Below are positions 48,736-62,099 of a stretch of DNA of 64,000 nt, piece by piece. The first letter of the stretch is position 1; every line of letters begins with the position of its first letter. Both the position numbers and the translations under genes were made by a program. The notes beneath the pieces are model-generated. The model did not search any database. It saw only the letters and a list, made by a program, of their open reading frames with translations, and was not told the DNA's origin. The stretch spans positions 7,986,501 through 8,050,500 of the forward strand of contig JAYKKI010000090.1 in NCBI GenBank assembly GCA_039881145.1, in the 5' to 3' direction. This stretch comes from Druceiella hillmani (lineage: Eukaryota > Arthropoda > Insecta > Lepidoptera > Hepialidae).

Positions 48736-49280
48736 ATTTTTCGTTCCTTTGGATATTTTTATTCGCTATTTTTTTAGATTGTCCATGTTTATTTATTGTA
48801 TTCATAATATGTTACAATCTTCCATAATACTTAATATGGTTTCTTATTTGGTGCTTTGGTCGACTGGAAGAAATGGCCCGTATAACAATAAGCCCGTCTT
48901 ACGTAATTATTAATTAAAGACGTTAAATAAATAAATAAATTGCAAATCCAAATAATCGATATTTATAGAATGTAAATATTATAAATCCTTGACCATACAT
49001 CCTCCTTTTTACTCTTACATTCTAGTACAAAGCTTATGTGTCAATCCACTCTGATGAAAGGTTTCGTTTTGTAGAATATATTAAATTGACCGAATTCTGA
49101 TTTGTTCTATTTATCAATTGAAAAGTTTTTATTTTGTAAGTTCTATAAATGGGCTTATTATTTCACCGCAGACCAATCTAAAATTTCCTATGCAAAATTA
49201 TAATTATTGTAAAATTTTCTGCGCTACGGTCATATGTAACACGTTCAAAGAATTAACTGGGATATGATAAAAATTAAATA

Positions 49281-49285
<5 letters not shown>

Positions 49286-49314
<29 letters not shown>
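49286..49314. repeat. (TA)n microsatellite
   Basis: About 14 TA units. Confidence 0.9.
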
Positions 49315-49318
<4 letters not shown>

Positions 49319-50613
49319 ATATATAAATCTGGTTGGCTTTCTAGCGTTGGCGTGTCCAGGGAAACGTAAAACGTTCTTATGGTTATGCGTTTTAATCAAA
49401 GTTAAATACAATATTAGACATATAGCTCAAAAACTACAATATATACTTTCTATAGAATCATAGAATTAATTGTATGTACAGTATAATTTTTCTTTCACAA
49501 TATCTAAATATTGACGATCCATCTTAAGCAAACTATAAAATCTATAAAGTTTTCAAATTAAACTTACTTGCAAATATTTCATTATTAAATTACTCAAATA
49601 ATAATAATACAGAATATAAAATAAATTAAAACTAAAAAAAGGTTCTGTAAAGAATTCATGTTCTGTGATATCAAAGTGCTTACCACGAATTATGAGAATA
49701 AAATGTAGCTCATACTTGCTATCAAATATCAAGTATTCAATATCTGTATTTCATTTCTTTAGGGAAAACTTGCTAAGAGAGCATATTAACTTAATGTCTA
49801 CTTTTTTATACTTTAAGCTTTAGTATGAAGCAATGCGGGTACATTTTTAAGATTATTTTCATGAAAATTTTATCTATGATAAAAATAATTAAGAAAGGCC
49901 TAGTGATAACAGTGGGGCAATTATTGACCTAGAAATATACAATTACTGCAAAATGTATCTAAACCTTGTAAGTAGCAACCTTACTATCACTGCAAAATCA
50001 ACTAAATCTTATAGATAACAGAGAGAGTTACAGCAAAATTTGACTAAACCTAATACTGCCATTGAATTCAGAAGTTGCAATTTATCAAATGTGATAAATA
50101 TACCATCAATCAACAATAATTATTATATTAAGACACAAGCCCATGATTTATTCGACGATATATTTTCATAGTAGTCCGTAGGTGACCAACATCTGATGCC
50201 GGGAAAGATATTCACATATTTGCTACAATTTTATCCCGATAAAATAAACTATACTTTAGCACGGAGGCAAGTTAAAATCAAAGTTGTTGTTATTAGTAAT
50301 TAAAAATCAATGCGATATTTGGCAAATCATTTAAATATGAGAAATACATGTTTTACAGTGACAGGCTCAATTCATTACATTACATTTAATAAGTTTAATT
50401 TTAGCCGCAGAAAAGAAAACAGTATTAATTAATGATTTAATAATTAACGATAACCAGCTGTATGAGATAATGTAGGAGTAGATACCAAACTGTTATACTT
50501 ATTCAAGTACACTTTAATTAAAGTTGAGGCAATCATTGAAAGTTCACTGAAAGTGTAATTAATTAGACTTTACGAATCGGCTACTCATTTGAAGTTCACT
50601 TTTAGCTTGTGTA

Positions 50614-50630
50614 TACACACACACACACAT

Positions 50631-50679
<49 letters not shown>
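50614..50679. repeat. (CA)n-(TA)n compound microsatellite
   Basis: TACACACACACACACAT is followed by AGA and about 23 TA units. Confidence 0.95.
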
Positions 50680-50681
<2 letters not shown>

Positions 50682-51394
50682 AAATATGTTTAAATAATTA
50701 GATTGATACAATAATTATCCACAGCCTTAAAATTAATCGTATTGCTTACACTAGCATATTTCCATTAAACATTTTTAAAAATACCTAATGAATTTTGTGT
50801 CATATTACACAAGAAAAATATGAGATCAAAAAAATGTTTGGATGTAAATCAATATAAAAAAAATAAACTAAAAATCGAATTCATTGCCACTTGTAAAAGT
50901 ACTGTTAGAGGGGATTTTTATTAAGCATGTTATCATTTACGAAAGTACCTATATTTCAATTAATTGTACTGATGCAGAAAGCCGAAAAGCTCGTTTGTTT
51001 CTTAAGTGCAGATCAATGGAATCGCACATCTTATTTCAAAATTTATTTTTTTGTTATAAAAACCTACTTTGATAAAAATTGTAAGTTACATATCATCGTA
51101 CTACAAATTATAGAGACAGGAGTGATAAATTGGAAAATTTATTAGTTTTCTTTTTTTGGGTTAAGTTAATCTCCAGACGTTTGATTTCATAATTTTTTTT
51201 ATAATTAAAATAAATACTATGATGAAAATTATAGACTAGCTAATGATATATAATCATGCGATAACTATGATTTGTTGGAGGAAAATATTAATAAAAAATA
51301 AATAAAACAGAAATATAAAAATACTTTTAAATTTGGCAAGGTAGGGAGAGAGACAGGCTTATTTAATGACCGATGATCATGAGTATTCTCGCGG

Positions 51395-51535
51395 ATATAC
51401 CCCGACGATGATAACTGATGTCGTTTGGCGATCGAAGCGGAGGCGTTGGCATTAATGGCTGCAATGGATGATGAAGGGCAGCCTAATTAAAATAATCTAC
51501 TGGAGTAAACCAGGGAGCATCGGAAAAAGACACAC
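51395..51535. other. GC-richer patch, nature unknown
   Basis: It contains GGCGATCGAAGCGGAGGCGT, then GGCATTAATGGCTGCAATGG. One + frame reads LAIEAEALALMAAMDDEGQP before a stop but is closed just upstream. It may be a conserved element or a coding remnant. Confidence 0.25.
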
Positions 51536-51729
51536 TGGATTTATACAACTTCATTATTCTAAGAGGTGCAAAAACAAATGACGCTTTTAAAATATAATAT
51601 CTGAATTATTATAAGACATAAATAGTTACTCTTTTTAATTTGGTACATATAGAAATTTGAATGCAAAATATAAGACTAAGAATTTATTTAAGGAATATGC
51701 AATTTTATTCTTCCTTCCTGCATGTCAAA

Positions 51730-51787
51730 TTTTATTATTTTTAAGCTTCCTTTCAATATTATGAAAGGAAGCTTAAAAATAATAAAA
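51730..51787. other. Perfect 26-bp hairpin, 6-nt loop
   Basis: The left arm 51730-51755 and right arm 51762-51787 are exact reverse complements around ATATTA. The loop-proximal part of the stem is AAGCTTCCTTTCA / TGAAAGGAAGCTT. Beyond 26 bp the pairing resumes after a one-base bulge. Confidence 0.85.
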
Positions 51788-51799
51788 ATTAAAACGAAC

Positions 51800-54700
51800 G
51801 TCTTCCGAGATGTACTAAAAATATTCAACTAAATACGTTCTCCAACCTTATTTCTGAATCTCTCGTTCGAAACTAATTCATTTAAAATTAGGAAAAAGCT
51901 AGTTTTTTAGAGAGGAAAAGATTATGTAAAAATTTTTACGATAAATCTCGGCTCGGTTTAGGAGATATTCACCTTAATATTACATTTTGACTTGTGTACA
52001 TGAAAATTACTAACTAGATGCGTCATGCGGAGATGTCAATACATATGTAGCAAGAACTTATCAAAAATTTTCAATAATTTATCCTCCTCTACATATAAAG
52101 TTTTGTGCGTCCTATCGAGTGGAATAACATCGCTTAGATCTTTAAAACAATTAAAAGTAAATTGCACGTCTTTTACCATTTTATTTTGTTGTTCGTTTTT
52201 AACCCTATTTCCGAAATACGCTATTCATTGAGGTACAATATATTCTTTTCCATCTACATGTGAAATGGTTCTTTACTTTCTGATATTCGTGGCAAACACT
52301 GGTTTAAATGGCTGAGAATAATTACATTAAATTAAAAAATCAATTTAAAAAAGTGCGCACATTAAAGGTGAACAAAATGTAGTCACTTTTTGTTACACAA
52401 AAAAACTTGTCTTCAATATTTTTGTCTTTTTATTTTTTTTTTGTTGAAATTAAAAAAAACATTGTATGATGTGACAGTACCACTTCTGACTAACTTCGTT
52501 GGATAAAGGTAGACTTAAGTTAAATGGCACTATCGGAATTGGTCTATTTATTAATGGTCCTCGCAAGCGTAGTCACGAAGAGAAGCTAGTTTACGAGCAT
52601 TAATCCAGATTTACTGCTGAATTCACTGAATACATATGGTTTTGTTATACTTATTGGTGCAATGAAGTTTACCGTGAATAGTGTTCGATCAATTTAACAT
52701 ATTGTCAGCAATTTACATTATTTCGTATCTATAAGCGTCGTTTTCATATTTCATTTGTTAAATGTGTGTATATTAGAAGCAATTTTAATGATTTATTTTG
52801 GTATCCTTGGTTATTTTTATAGTTTGACCATCGACAATTTAGTCATGATTGTTTTAAACTCATTTATACATTAACACCTCACATACATAAATAAGTATTT
52901 ACATAATCGTTTTGGTAGTAATAGTGAGTCCAGCCACGTAGTTTAATTGATTGCATGTAAAACATCTCATGAAATATTTTCAAGATATATATTCAAATAG
53001 TAATATTTGTCAATTTGTAATAATTATCTGAACTTTAATTCACATATAGCTTTTAAGGTTAAAAACCGATATAAAACATAAGTGAATAACGTATTGCTTT
53101 AAAAAAAATAGAACTTTTAGAATCCAAAATCAATTTTATTTCATTTAGTTAGTTCATGGTTACTTCCATAAAGGAGCGGCCATCTGCCCTTCGCACGGTG
53201 GACTTATTGAAGATACCGTCGATAATAATTTATGTGGGAGAGCATTGGTCCTCTGAACAAAGGGGAGATGAAGTGAGAGGTGAGCGGAAAGTAAAAAAAC
53301 GTATAATTCATTATGGATTTTTTAAAATGTACATGCGTGTATAAGGGAATAACCGACAATTATTTCTATGTCGTGTAGAAAAGTTACTTCACTGCCCGTT
53401 ATTAATAATGCTTTAGGTTCTCCATTAGAGGTAGGTTCGTAGCTCTACGATTACTTGTAATTACATAAAGTTACAAAGTTTTATCGTTTATTTACACCTT
53501 TCTTTGTTCTTCAGCTTTGTTGTTTTTATGTATGCGAGTCAATGGAAAGCTACGGATAAATAAAACTCTTTAATCTTTTAATCCTTACTTTTATGTATCC
53601 ACTCAATTTTTTAAGTTTCAAACACGTAATATTCACAGTTTTGTCATGTCTTCTTGTACCTCTACCCGTCGTTTCTAATTTTTAAATTGAAAATTCGTTG
53701 TAAATACCGTAAAACAAAATTATTGGAACGCAAGTACATAATATGTAAAATGAGAAAAATTTGAGGCGAATATGTCATTGTTGTTCTTTGCGTATTTTGG
53801 AGGCCTCAAGTCTGAACATATTTCTGTTCAACAAATTAATCCTGAAGCAATTAAGAAATAAATATTCCAAAATACTCACATATATTAATTAAATTTTGTT
53901 ACTACCACACTTGTATAGTTGCATACGTGCAACTAGGAAAAAAGATCTAATATATCTTATTAATACTATAGAATGGAGGGTTTTCATTGTTTATATTAGA
54001 GAATCACGCAAAAACTATTAATCCTACCTACATAAAATGTTTTAATACGGTAGCTGAATATCTCCAGTTTGCTTTGGTAACTTAGGCTGCTTTATAGAGA
54101 TATGTTGTATAATTCCTTTGGATATCTTTAATAATATCTACGTCTTCAAGGAAAAAGTTGCTTGTCTAAGTACTTTCGTAACAAATAGTGGAAAAACTAT
54201 ATGTGTACACTAATAACATTATTAGGGAGGAAATTTAGATTTTAAGTGGTTGATGTTTGTCTATTCTAAAATATACCCGTGCCAAACAGGTACATATCGC
54301 TAGTTGATTTTAAAAGAGAACATTTATATCCTTTGAATAAATTCTAGATTGCTCCAACAATTTACTAATCAACATCACCTGGCTTTTCTCTTCTCTTTTC
54401 AAGATACAAAATACTAAACTTTTAACAAGTTTTAGCAATACGACTTTCTATCTTCCTTTCTTATATTGATTTTCAAATTTTTGCATCTATAATGAAACAT
54501 AGGATCTTTATTATAATTATATATCAGTTTACTTCAGTCTGTTCCATGGACACAGTAACTAAAAATAATATTATGTGTTTGGTTGTCTTTCACGCTAAAT
54601 GTTTCAATGGGTTTAAGTTGCATTTTTCATCTAAATAATGTACACCCTACATCGATACATAGGTTATAAGTAATTACGCTCTCATTTAAAAGAGAAGAAT

Positions 54701-55545
54701 TGTGAACACAAACTCTCGCACAAAAAATTGAATGTGCTAACGTATATCTATGGTCAATAAGATGCACGTAATAAGCGTTTTAATGATAAATAAAACTATC
54801 ATTTTTAAACATCATAGTCATATATATTTATTGTAAATACTTACAAATATAAACAAAACCTGCCACATGTGAACCGTTAGCTAGCCATGAAGTTGTAAAA
54901 ACCCAGACCCTGCTTTGACCCAACAAGGGACAACGAGTCGGGTCACCGGATCACAACCTAGTTAGGCCCGGTCTAAGGCCTTCAAATCTATCACGTTAAA
55001 TAAAACATTAATGCAGTAAAATATACATCTCTAAATGTCTATCGCCCTAAATAGAACATTAAACTTTTGACAATTGTTTCGAAAACGTATTTTGAAATAT
55101 TGATGTTGAGGATGAAGTTTTGTCTAAAATTGTATTTCCACAAACGTTAATTTTAATTGCTATGGTATACTTTAATAGTTTAAAATAATTTTTATATGTA
55201 TTTACATCGTAATTACACAAAGTATACAAATAATATTTTACTTTAGCATCAACAGAATAGTTAGTCATAACATGGGGTAATGTATAAAATAACAAACTAT
55301 AAATAAAAGTACCTTTATTTTGTATTAGGAAACTACACACGAATCTACTAGACAACACCATCAATCGAGAAACATAGTTGGAAAGACTCCAAATGCCATA
55401 GCTACATTATCTTGCGTGTTTAAATAGTGAGTTAATAATGTCACCAAATTATCTATAAATGATAATTTCATTATCAACACTATTTATTACTCGTATATCG
55501 TATTAAATGTATAAATATTGGGGACAATTGTCAAATTATTAACGA
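51800..55545. other. Gene-free AT-rich DNA with two GC-richer patches
   Basis: No gene is recognised. About 53,160-53,290 (GGAGCGGCCATCTGCCCTTC within it) and 54,870-55,000 (GACAACGAGTCGGGTCACCG, then TTAGGCCCGGTCT) are less AT-rich and unexplained. A 101-codon minus frame at 55059-55364 has no motif. Confidence 0.45.
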
Positions 55546-55740
55546 CTGGCGACCGCCCGCGGCTTCACCCGCGTCAACTAATAGTTTTATATTAAATTTT
55601 CGTATTTACCCGTAGAAACGAAATATTTTTCCGCTGGAATAAGTAGCCTATGTTCTGATCTATGTCAACATCTAAGGCATTTGCATACTCTTGTGAATCG
55701 TCAACGAATTTACCGCGGGTTCGGAAAATAAGCTCTGTTT
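55546..55740 (+). repeat. CCGCGGCTTCACCCGCGT-type dispersed retroposon fragment
   Basis: ACTGGCGACCGCCCGCGGCT is followed by TCACCCGCGT and, about 70 bp on, GGAATAAGTAGCCTATGTTC. I recognise this pair of strings from a retroposon (RTE-type 3' region) common in Lepidoptera and some other insects. It lies directly left of the piggyBac element. Confidence 0.5.
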
Positions 55741-55780
55741 GAGAAAAACACGGCAAGAAAATTGGAGGCTATAATTTTAT

Positions 55781-55784
55781 TTAA
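55781..55784. other. TTAA target duplication, left
   Basis: TTAA is the obligatory piggyBac target site. It is repeated at 58260-58263 on the other side of the element. Confidence 0.85.
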
Positions 55785-55847
55785 CCCTCAACTGGCCGGG
55801 TGGTTTTTTTTGTAACATAACGGGCCGGGCGCGGTCACCGTGAACGC
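55785..55847 (+). repeat. Left terminal region of piggyBac: TIR plus a second motif copy
   Basis: The outer TIR CCCTCAACTGGCCGGGTGG (55785-55803) breaks off into a T run, where the right end continues GCGGTCACC. About 30 bp further in, TAACGGGCCGGGCGCGGTCA starts at 55818 and gives the full motif (55823-55847), ending ...CACCGTGAACGC. It looks as if the terminal sequence was duplicated or interrupted by a short insertion. Confidence 0.75.
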
Positions 55848-56173
55848 ATGTACTTAAAGTATAATATTTTTATGATATTATCCTAATAATAAATAAATAA
55901 AAATACTCAGTGTTACTGATAGTGTTTACTTTTAATTAGGAAAGAAAAATTAACAAAATATAACTTCTATTAATGCTAAATAAAAAAAAAACATTACTCA
56001 AACGCCAAAACGAAATAAAATCTCTAAACTTCTGTATAAATTCCTTAAAAAAAAAATCTTAACTAATTTTTGGAAAAAAAATTTGGTTTTGTTGTCTTAA
56101 GAGATCATATAATATAGAGAAAATAAAAAATTAACTTAAAAGATATTGTTAATGACAAATTGACAACCGTTAA

Positions 56174-57985
56174 TCATGGTCTTGTTTCGCGACAATCGCG
56201 GCACATCTTTTGGCTACATTCGATACATATCGGCTTCCTACAACAAAAACATACATGATAGGTCTTTCGTTTTTTTTTGGGATCACAAGTATAGCATGTT
56301 TTTCTAGTTTCCAGCTTTTCTTCTACCTCGGGTATAGGTTCTTCTATGTTTAGTACTCTTCTTATAGCTAAGCGAAGCTGTCGAGTCAGATGTTGATTAC
56401 TTGCTCGCCTATGTAAATGCGGTTTGACAAACCATAATGCGAGATCTTTCATAAACTGAAGCCTTTTAATCTTATCCTCTCGCACTGAGTTATAAACTAA
56501 AAATGCATTAGAGCTCGCAATATTCAGCAAACGATAAAAAATTGTCATCGGCCATCTACGAGTACGTCGGACAGTGCTATAGTTTGAACATCTTTGATCT
56601 AATAAGTCAACCCCATATTTAGTCTCATTATAATACATTATTACTGTAGGTTTTTTCTTGACATTATCTACTGCTAAATCGTGATGCATGCTTGATACGA
56701 GTATAACCGACCTATTTTTTTTTGGGAAATAAGATACTAATGTAAATTCATTTGTGAATCCAAACAAGGAACTTTCTATTTTACGAGTTTTTGATGGTAA
56801 AAAATCTTTGGGTATTTCTCTTTGGTTTTTCTTCATTGTGCCAACAAATGTTAGACCTTTTTTCTTCAACTCTTGTACTAACTGTATTGAAGTAAACCAA
56901 TTATCGCCTGTAATATTACGATTTGAGCCCTCTATTTTTTCTACAAGTCTCAAAACAGATTGGGTCGGTTTTTTTAAGTGTTTGTACTGTTCTGGTAAAT
57001 CTTTTCCATCAGAATCTTTACCCACATAAATGTAGGCATTGTGTAAATAACCCGTTTTTGCATCCGTGATACACTGAATTTTCAAGCCATATTTTGCCGG
57101 TTTTTTTGGCATATACATTTTAAATTTGCATCTGCCGCGAAATGCAACCAGCATCTCATCAACACAAGCTTCAGTTCCAATTTCGCATACGTCTTGACAA
57201 TTGCCAATAAAATCATTAAAAATTTCAGAAATTGGCGCTGCGGGATCATTTTCACGTCGTTCTAGCCGAGTTGAAGATTCATCAAAGCGTAATGCTAGTA
57301 GAAGTATTTTCAGTCTATTTTTCGCCATAATACATTGATAAATACATCGGCCAGTTCCATCCGAGCTATACCAACTTAAAAAATCTGCGTGATTTTCTTT
57401 GAACACCGCTGAATAATACAATATGCCTAATAATGCTTTTAGTTCAATCATATCTAAATTATAAACGTAACTATTGTCGTCATATTTGTCTCGCATCTTT
57501 TCTAAGTGACTGGTGGTATGTGTTATAATTTTTTCAAGAGTACCCTCACGAAAAAAATAATTCCATACATCTTCTACTGTCGATTCTGCTGTAAGGCTGT
57601 GTCGAAGAATTTGACGTATTCCTGGTTGTACATCTACTATGTTATGACTTCTTGTTCTACTTCGGGCGGCAGATGGAACAGAAGACCAGCGAAACTTATT
57701 TTTGCCGAAATAGTTTTTATCCCTTAGTTGAACTTCCTCGCTATCGGAAATACTTTTACTTGCCTTGCGCTTACGACTCGGTTGAAGACTTGACAAAGGT
57801 TGATCATCTTCATCGTTAGATGAGGTAACTTCTTCTTCAGATTCTGAGTGGTGTGACTCATAAATCACGTGATTTGGTTCGATATCCTGATCAATATCAC
57901 TGCATTCACCATCGCCATCAGAGGCAGGGTCATCATTATCCTCTTGTGTAAGCCACTCTTGTATTTGTTGGTCAAAACGTTCCAT
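56174..57985 (-). CDS. piggyBac-like transposase (603 aa)
   Basis: A cut-and-paste DDE/DDD transposase that excises the element from TTAA sites and inserts it into new ones, acting in the nucleus. Numbering from the start MERFDQQ: residues 16-65 are acidic; 69-77 (PSRKRKASK) look like a nuclear signal; about 137-492 is the DDE_Tnp_1_7 core. The catalytic triad is visible as D276 (CVDEMLVAFRGRC), D361 (TGDNWFTS) and D460 (KYGVDLLDQ), with D463 beside it. Residues 564-598 are a Cys-rich zinc-binding tail (CYTC, CFCC, CIEC, CRDC). Length matches the family (about 590-610). The frame is open further to an ATG at 58037-58039 (621 aa), but that ATG has T at -3, while the chosen one has A at -3 and G at +4. 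Stop is TGA. No frameshift or stop interrupts it. Confidence 0.93.
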   Translation of the reverse strand: MERFDQQIQEWLTQEDNDDPASDGDGECSDIDQDIEPNHVIYESHHSESEEEVTSSNDEDDQPLSSLQPSRKRKASKSISDSEEVQLRDKNYFGKNKFRWSSVPSAARSRTRSHNIVDVQPGIRQILRHSLTAESTVEDVWNYFFREGTLEKIITHTTSHLEKMRDKYDDNSYVYNLDMIELKALLGILYYSAVFKENHADFLSWYSSDGTGRCIYQCIMAKNRLKILLLALRFDESSTRLERRENDPAAPISEIFNDFIGNCQDVCEIGTEACVDEMLVAFRGRCKFKMYMPKKPAKYGLKIQCITDAKTGYLHNAYIYVGKDSDGKDLPEQYKHLKKPTQSVLRLVEKIEGSNRNITGDNWFTSIQLVQELKKKGLTFVGTMKKNQREIPKDFLPSKTRKIESSLFGFTNEFTLVSYFPKKNRSVILVSSMHHDLAVDNVKKKPTVIMYYNETKYGVDLLDQRCSNYSTVRRTRRWPMTIFYRLLNIASSNAFLVYNSVREDKIKRLQFMKDLALWFVKPHLHRRASNQHLTRQLRLAIRRVLNIEEPIPEVEEKLETRKTCYTCDPKKKRKTYHVCFCCRKPICIECSQKMCRDCRETRP

Positions 57986-58045
57986 TTTGTTAGTAAAATG
58001 AAGACTACACCGAGAAAGGAATTCACTTTCTAAAATCATACAATA

Positions 58046-58070
58046 GGCCGGGTGCGGTCACTGTGACCGC
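58046..58070. promoter_or_regulatory. Palindromic subterminal motif upstream of the transposase
   Basis: GGCCGGGTGCGGTCAC is followed by TGTGACCGC. The 17-mer GCGGTCACTGTGACCGC (58054-58070) is a perfect palindrome around one base. It is 15 bp upstream of the first in-frame ATG and about 69 bp upstream of the preferred one. The same 25-mer occurs in both element ends, so it is probably a transposase-binding site and could act as an operator. Function is inferred. Confidence 0.55.
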
Positions 58071-58225
58071 TGCAAACTTTTAAACAATAAAAACTCAAAA
58101 CAAAAGACGCGTGTGACTATTACTAAGCCGGGCCTCGTACTAATCGCCTGAGTTGCGAAGGTACCAGGAGGGGCAAATACCATCGAATATTGGAAGAGTA
58201 TAAAATTGACAATGTTGCACCTACT

Positions 58226-58259
58226 GGGGTCATGGTGACCGCACCCGGCCTGTTAAGGG
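58226..58259 (-). repeat. Right terminal inverted repeat of piggyBac
   Basis: On the minus strand it reads CCCTTAACAGGCCGGGTGCG, then GTCACCATGACCCC. The outer 19 bases match the left TIR at 17 positions (differences at the fifth and tenth). The inner part matches the motifs at 55823 and 58046. Confidence 0.85.
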
Positions 58260-58263
58260 TTAA
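58260..58263. other. TTAA target duplication, right
   Basis: TTAA directly follows the terminal GGG of the element and pairs with 55781-55784. Confidence 0.85.
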
Positions 58264-60842
<2,579 letters not shown>

Positions 60843-60955
60843 TATTAAATGAAACTACGTGATATAGTATTATTTCTATTTTCTTTAAGTTCTTTACCAC
60901 CATCTAGGTTTCGTTGTATTACAAGATCTTCAGGTGAGCTATTAGCAAAGATTTT
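60843..60955 (-). repeat. Hammerhead-like repeat, copy B
   Basis: On the minus strand it has CACCTGAAGATCTTGTAATA, then CAACGAAACCTAGATGGTGG, then GAAATAATACTATATCACGT and AGTTTCATTTAAT. It aligns with copy A (34988-35113). The core CTGAAGA and GAAA are kept, but the base before the predicted cleavage point is G instead of A, C or U, and stem II is weakened. Confidence 0.45.
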
Positions 60956-61310
60956 TTTATGTAAATAGGCAGTGTTGGTAGCAGGATAGTAACGTGATTA
61001 GATATATAGGTAAATGGCACATATAGTTAAGACATATTATCAAAACCGCTTTAAAGCTACTAATTAATTTTATTGAAATCAAAATAAAAAACAGATCTGT
61101 TTTTCATTTGATCCATAATTATTTTGTTTGTGAAAATGTATTTACGTTCCTTTCAATATCGTAAATACATGGAATTTTTTTTTTCTTTAGGCGGGCCACA
61201 TTTTGTATTCATAATATTTACATTATTAAGGACACAAATTTAATAATCACACGCATTTTAGTTGTTTACTATTAAATAAATATATTTTTAATTAAGCACA
61301 GCTTAGTGAT

Positions 61311-61400
61311 AAAAATGGAACCCTTTTAGATGAGTTAGGATCATCTCCCTGTGCCTGTCACTTTTGTACTTCCTACATTTTGACATCTATCTGCCTGAAA
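61311..61400 (+). repeat. Dispersed-family 5' piece, decayed
   Basis: AAAATGGAACCCTTTTAGAT is followed by GGATCATCTCCCTGTGCCTG and TCACTTTTG, similar to the CGGAACCCTTATAGGATCAC..GTC.GTC landmarks. Confidence 0.35.
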
Positions 61401-62099
61401 TATTGCAAGTGGATGCTTCAGAATGAGATATAGAAAGAAAGTCAATTTATCTATCACGTCCTATCGGGTGGAGTATTATTAGATCGGTCTTTTAAAATTA
61501 TATTATGCCTCTTTTTGATTTCTGTCTGCAAAAATTTTGAGCTTCAAAATGAAATATTTCATCGTTTCTCTATTTTTTTAAACATTGTTGTGAAAAATCT
61601 GCAAAAATTTCAAATTTTGATTAGAACTTGAAAAAAAATTATTCCCAATTATTCACATAAACAAATTTAGGAGTTATTGACAACTAAGGATTTCTAGTTT
61701 GTGTTTATTTTGAAGTACATAAAACATTTTCTCGTCAATCAATCTGTCTTCATACGTTTCCATCAAATTTAATAAAATAAATAAAATTTAATATAATAAA
61801 ATAAAGTTTTGTATAAAATTTAGTTATGGGTCATCAGTCAACTTCATACCATTTTTTATTATATAAAGTCATGTATAATTTATATTGTAACTAAATATGA
61901 GATTATCACATAATAAAGAGCGCACTCGTTACCTTACGTAAGCAACTACCTTAGGGAAGTAAATCATTATTAAAATTTTTGATATAAGTAAATTAAAAAT
62001 TATTTTCACACTTTTCGGTAGATTTTTTGACATAATTTGTAATTAACATTTTTAATTTGATAATCGATTATTCCGTACATATTAGTTACTGCAGTGTTA

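Larger units (their letters stand above)
48736..51390. other. Gene-free AT-rich DNA
   Basis: Only microsatellites at 49286-49314 and 50614-50679 are identifiable. Two overlapping frames at 50884-51145 have no motif. Confidence 0.5.
55785..58259 (-). mobile_element. Complete piggyBac-like DNA transposon
   Basis: The element is 2475 bp and is bounded by TTAA on both sides. Both ends begin with the CCC typical of the superfamily: the left end reads CCCTCAACTGGCCGGGTGG, and the right end read inward on the minus strand is CCCTTAACAGGCCGGGTGCG. It carries one uninterrupted transposase on the minus strand. A GC-rich subterminal motif recurs at 55823-55847, 58046-58070 and 58226-58250. All parts needed for movement seem present, so it may be active or only recently dead. 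The left end is atypical (see its own entry). Confidence 0.92.

Noticed and set aside
56754..57029. Plus-strand frames of 91 and 73 codons (also 57506-57727) inside the piggyBac element
   Set aside because: They are shadows opposite the minus-strand transposase and have no motif.
58037..58039. First in-frame ATG as the transposase start (621 aa)
   Set aside because: Its context is poor (T at -3) and it lies only 15 bp from the palindrome. The next ATG at 57983-57985 has A at -3 and G at +4 and gives a family-like N terminus. Not excluded.
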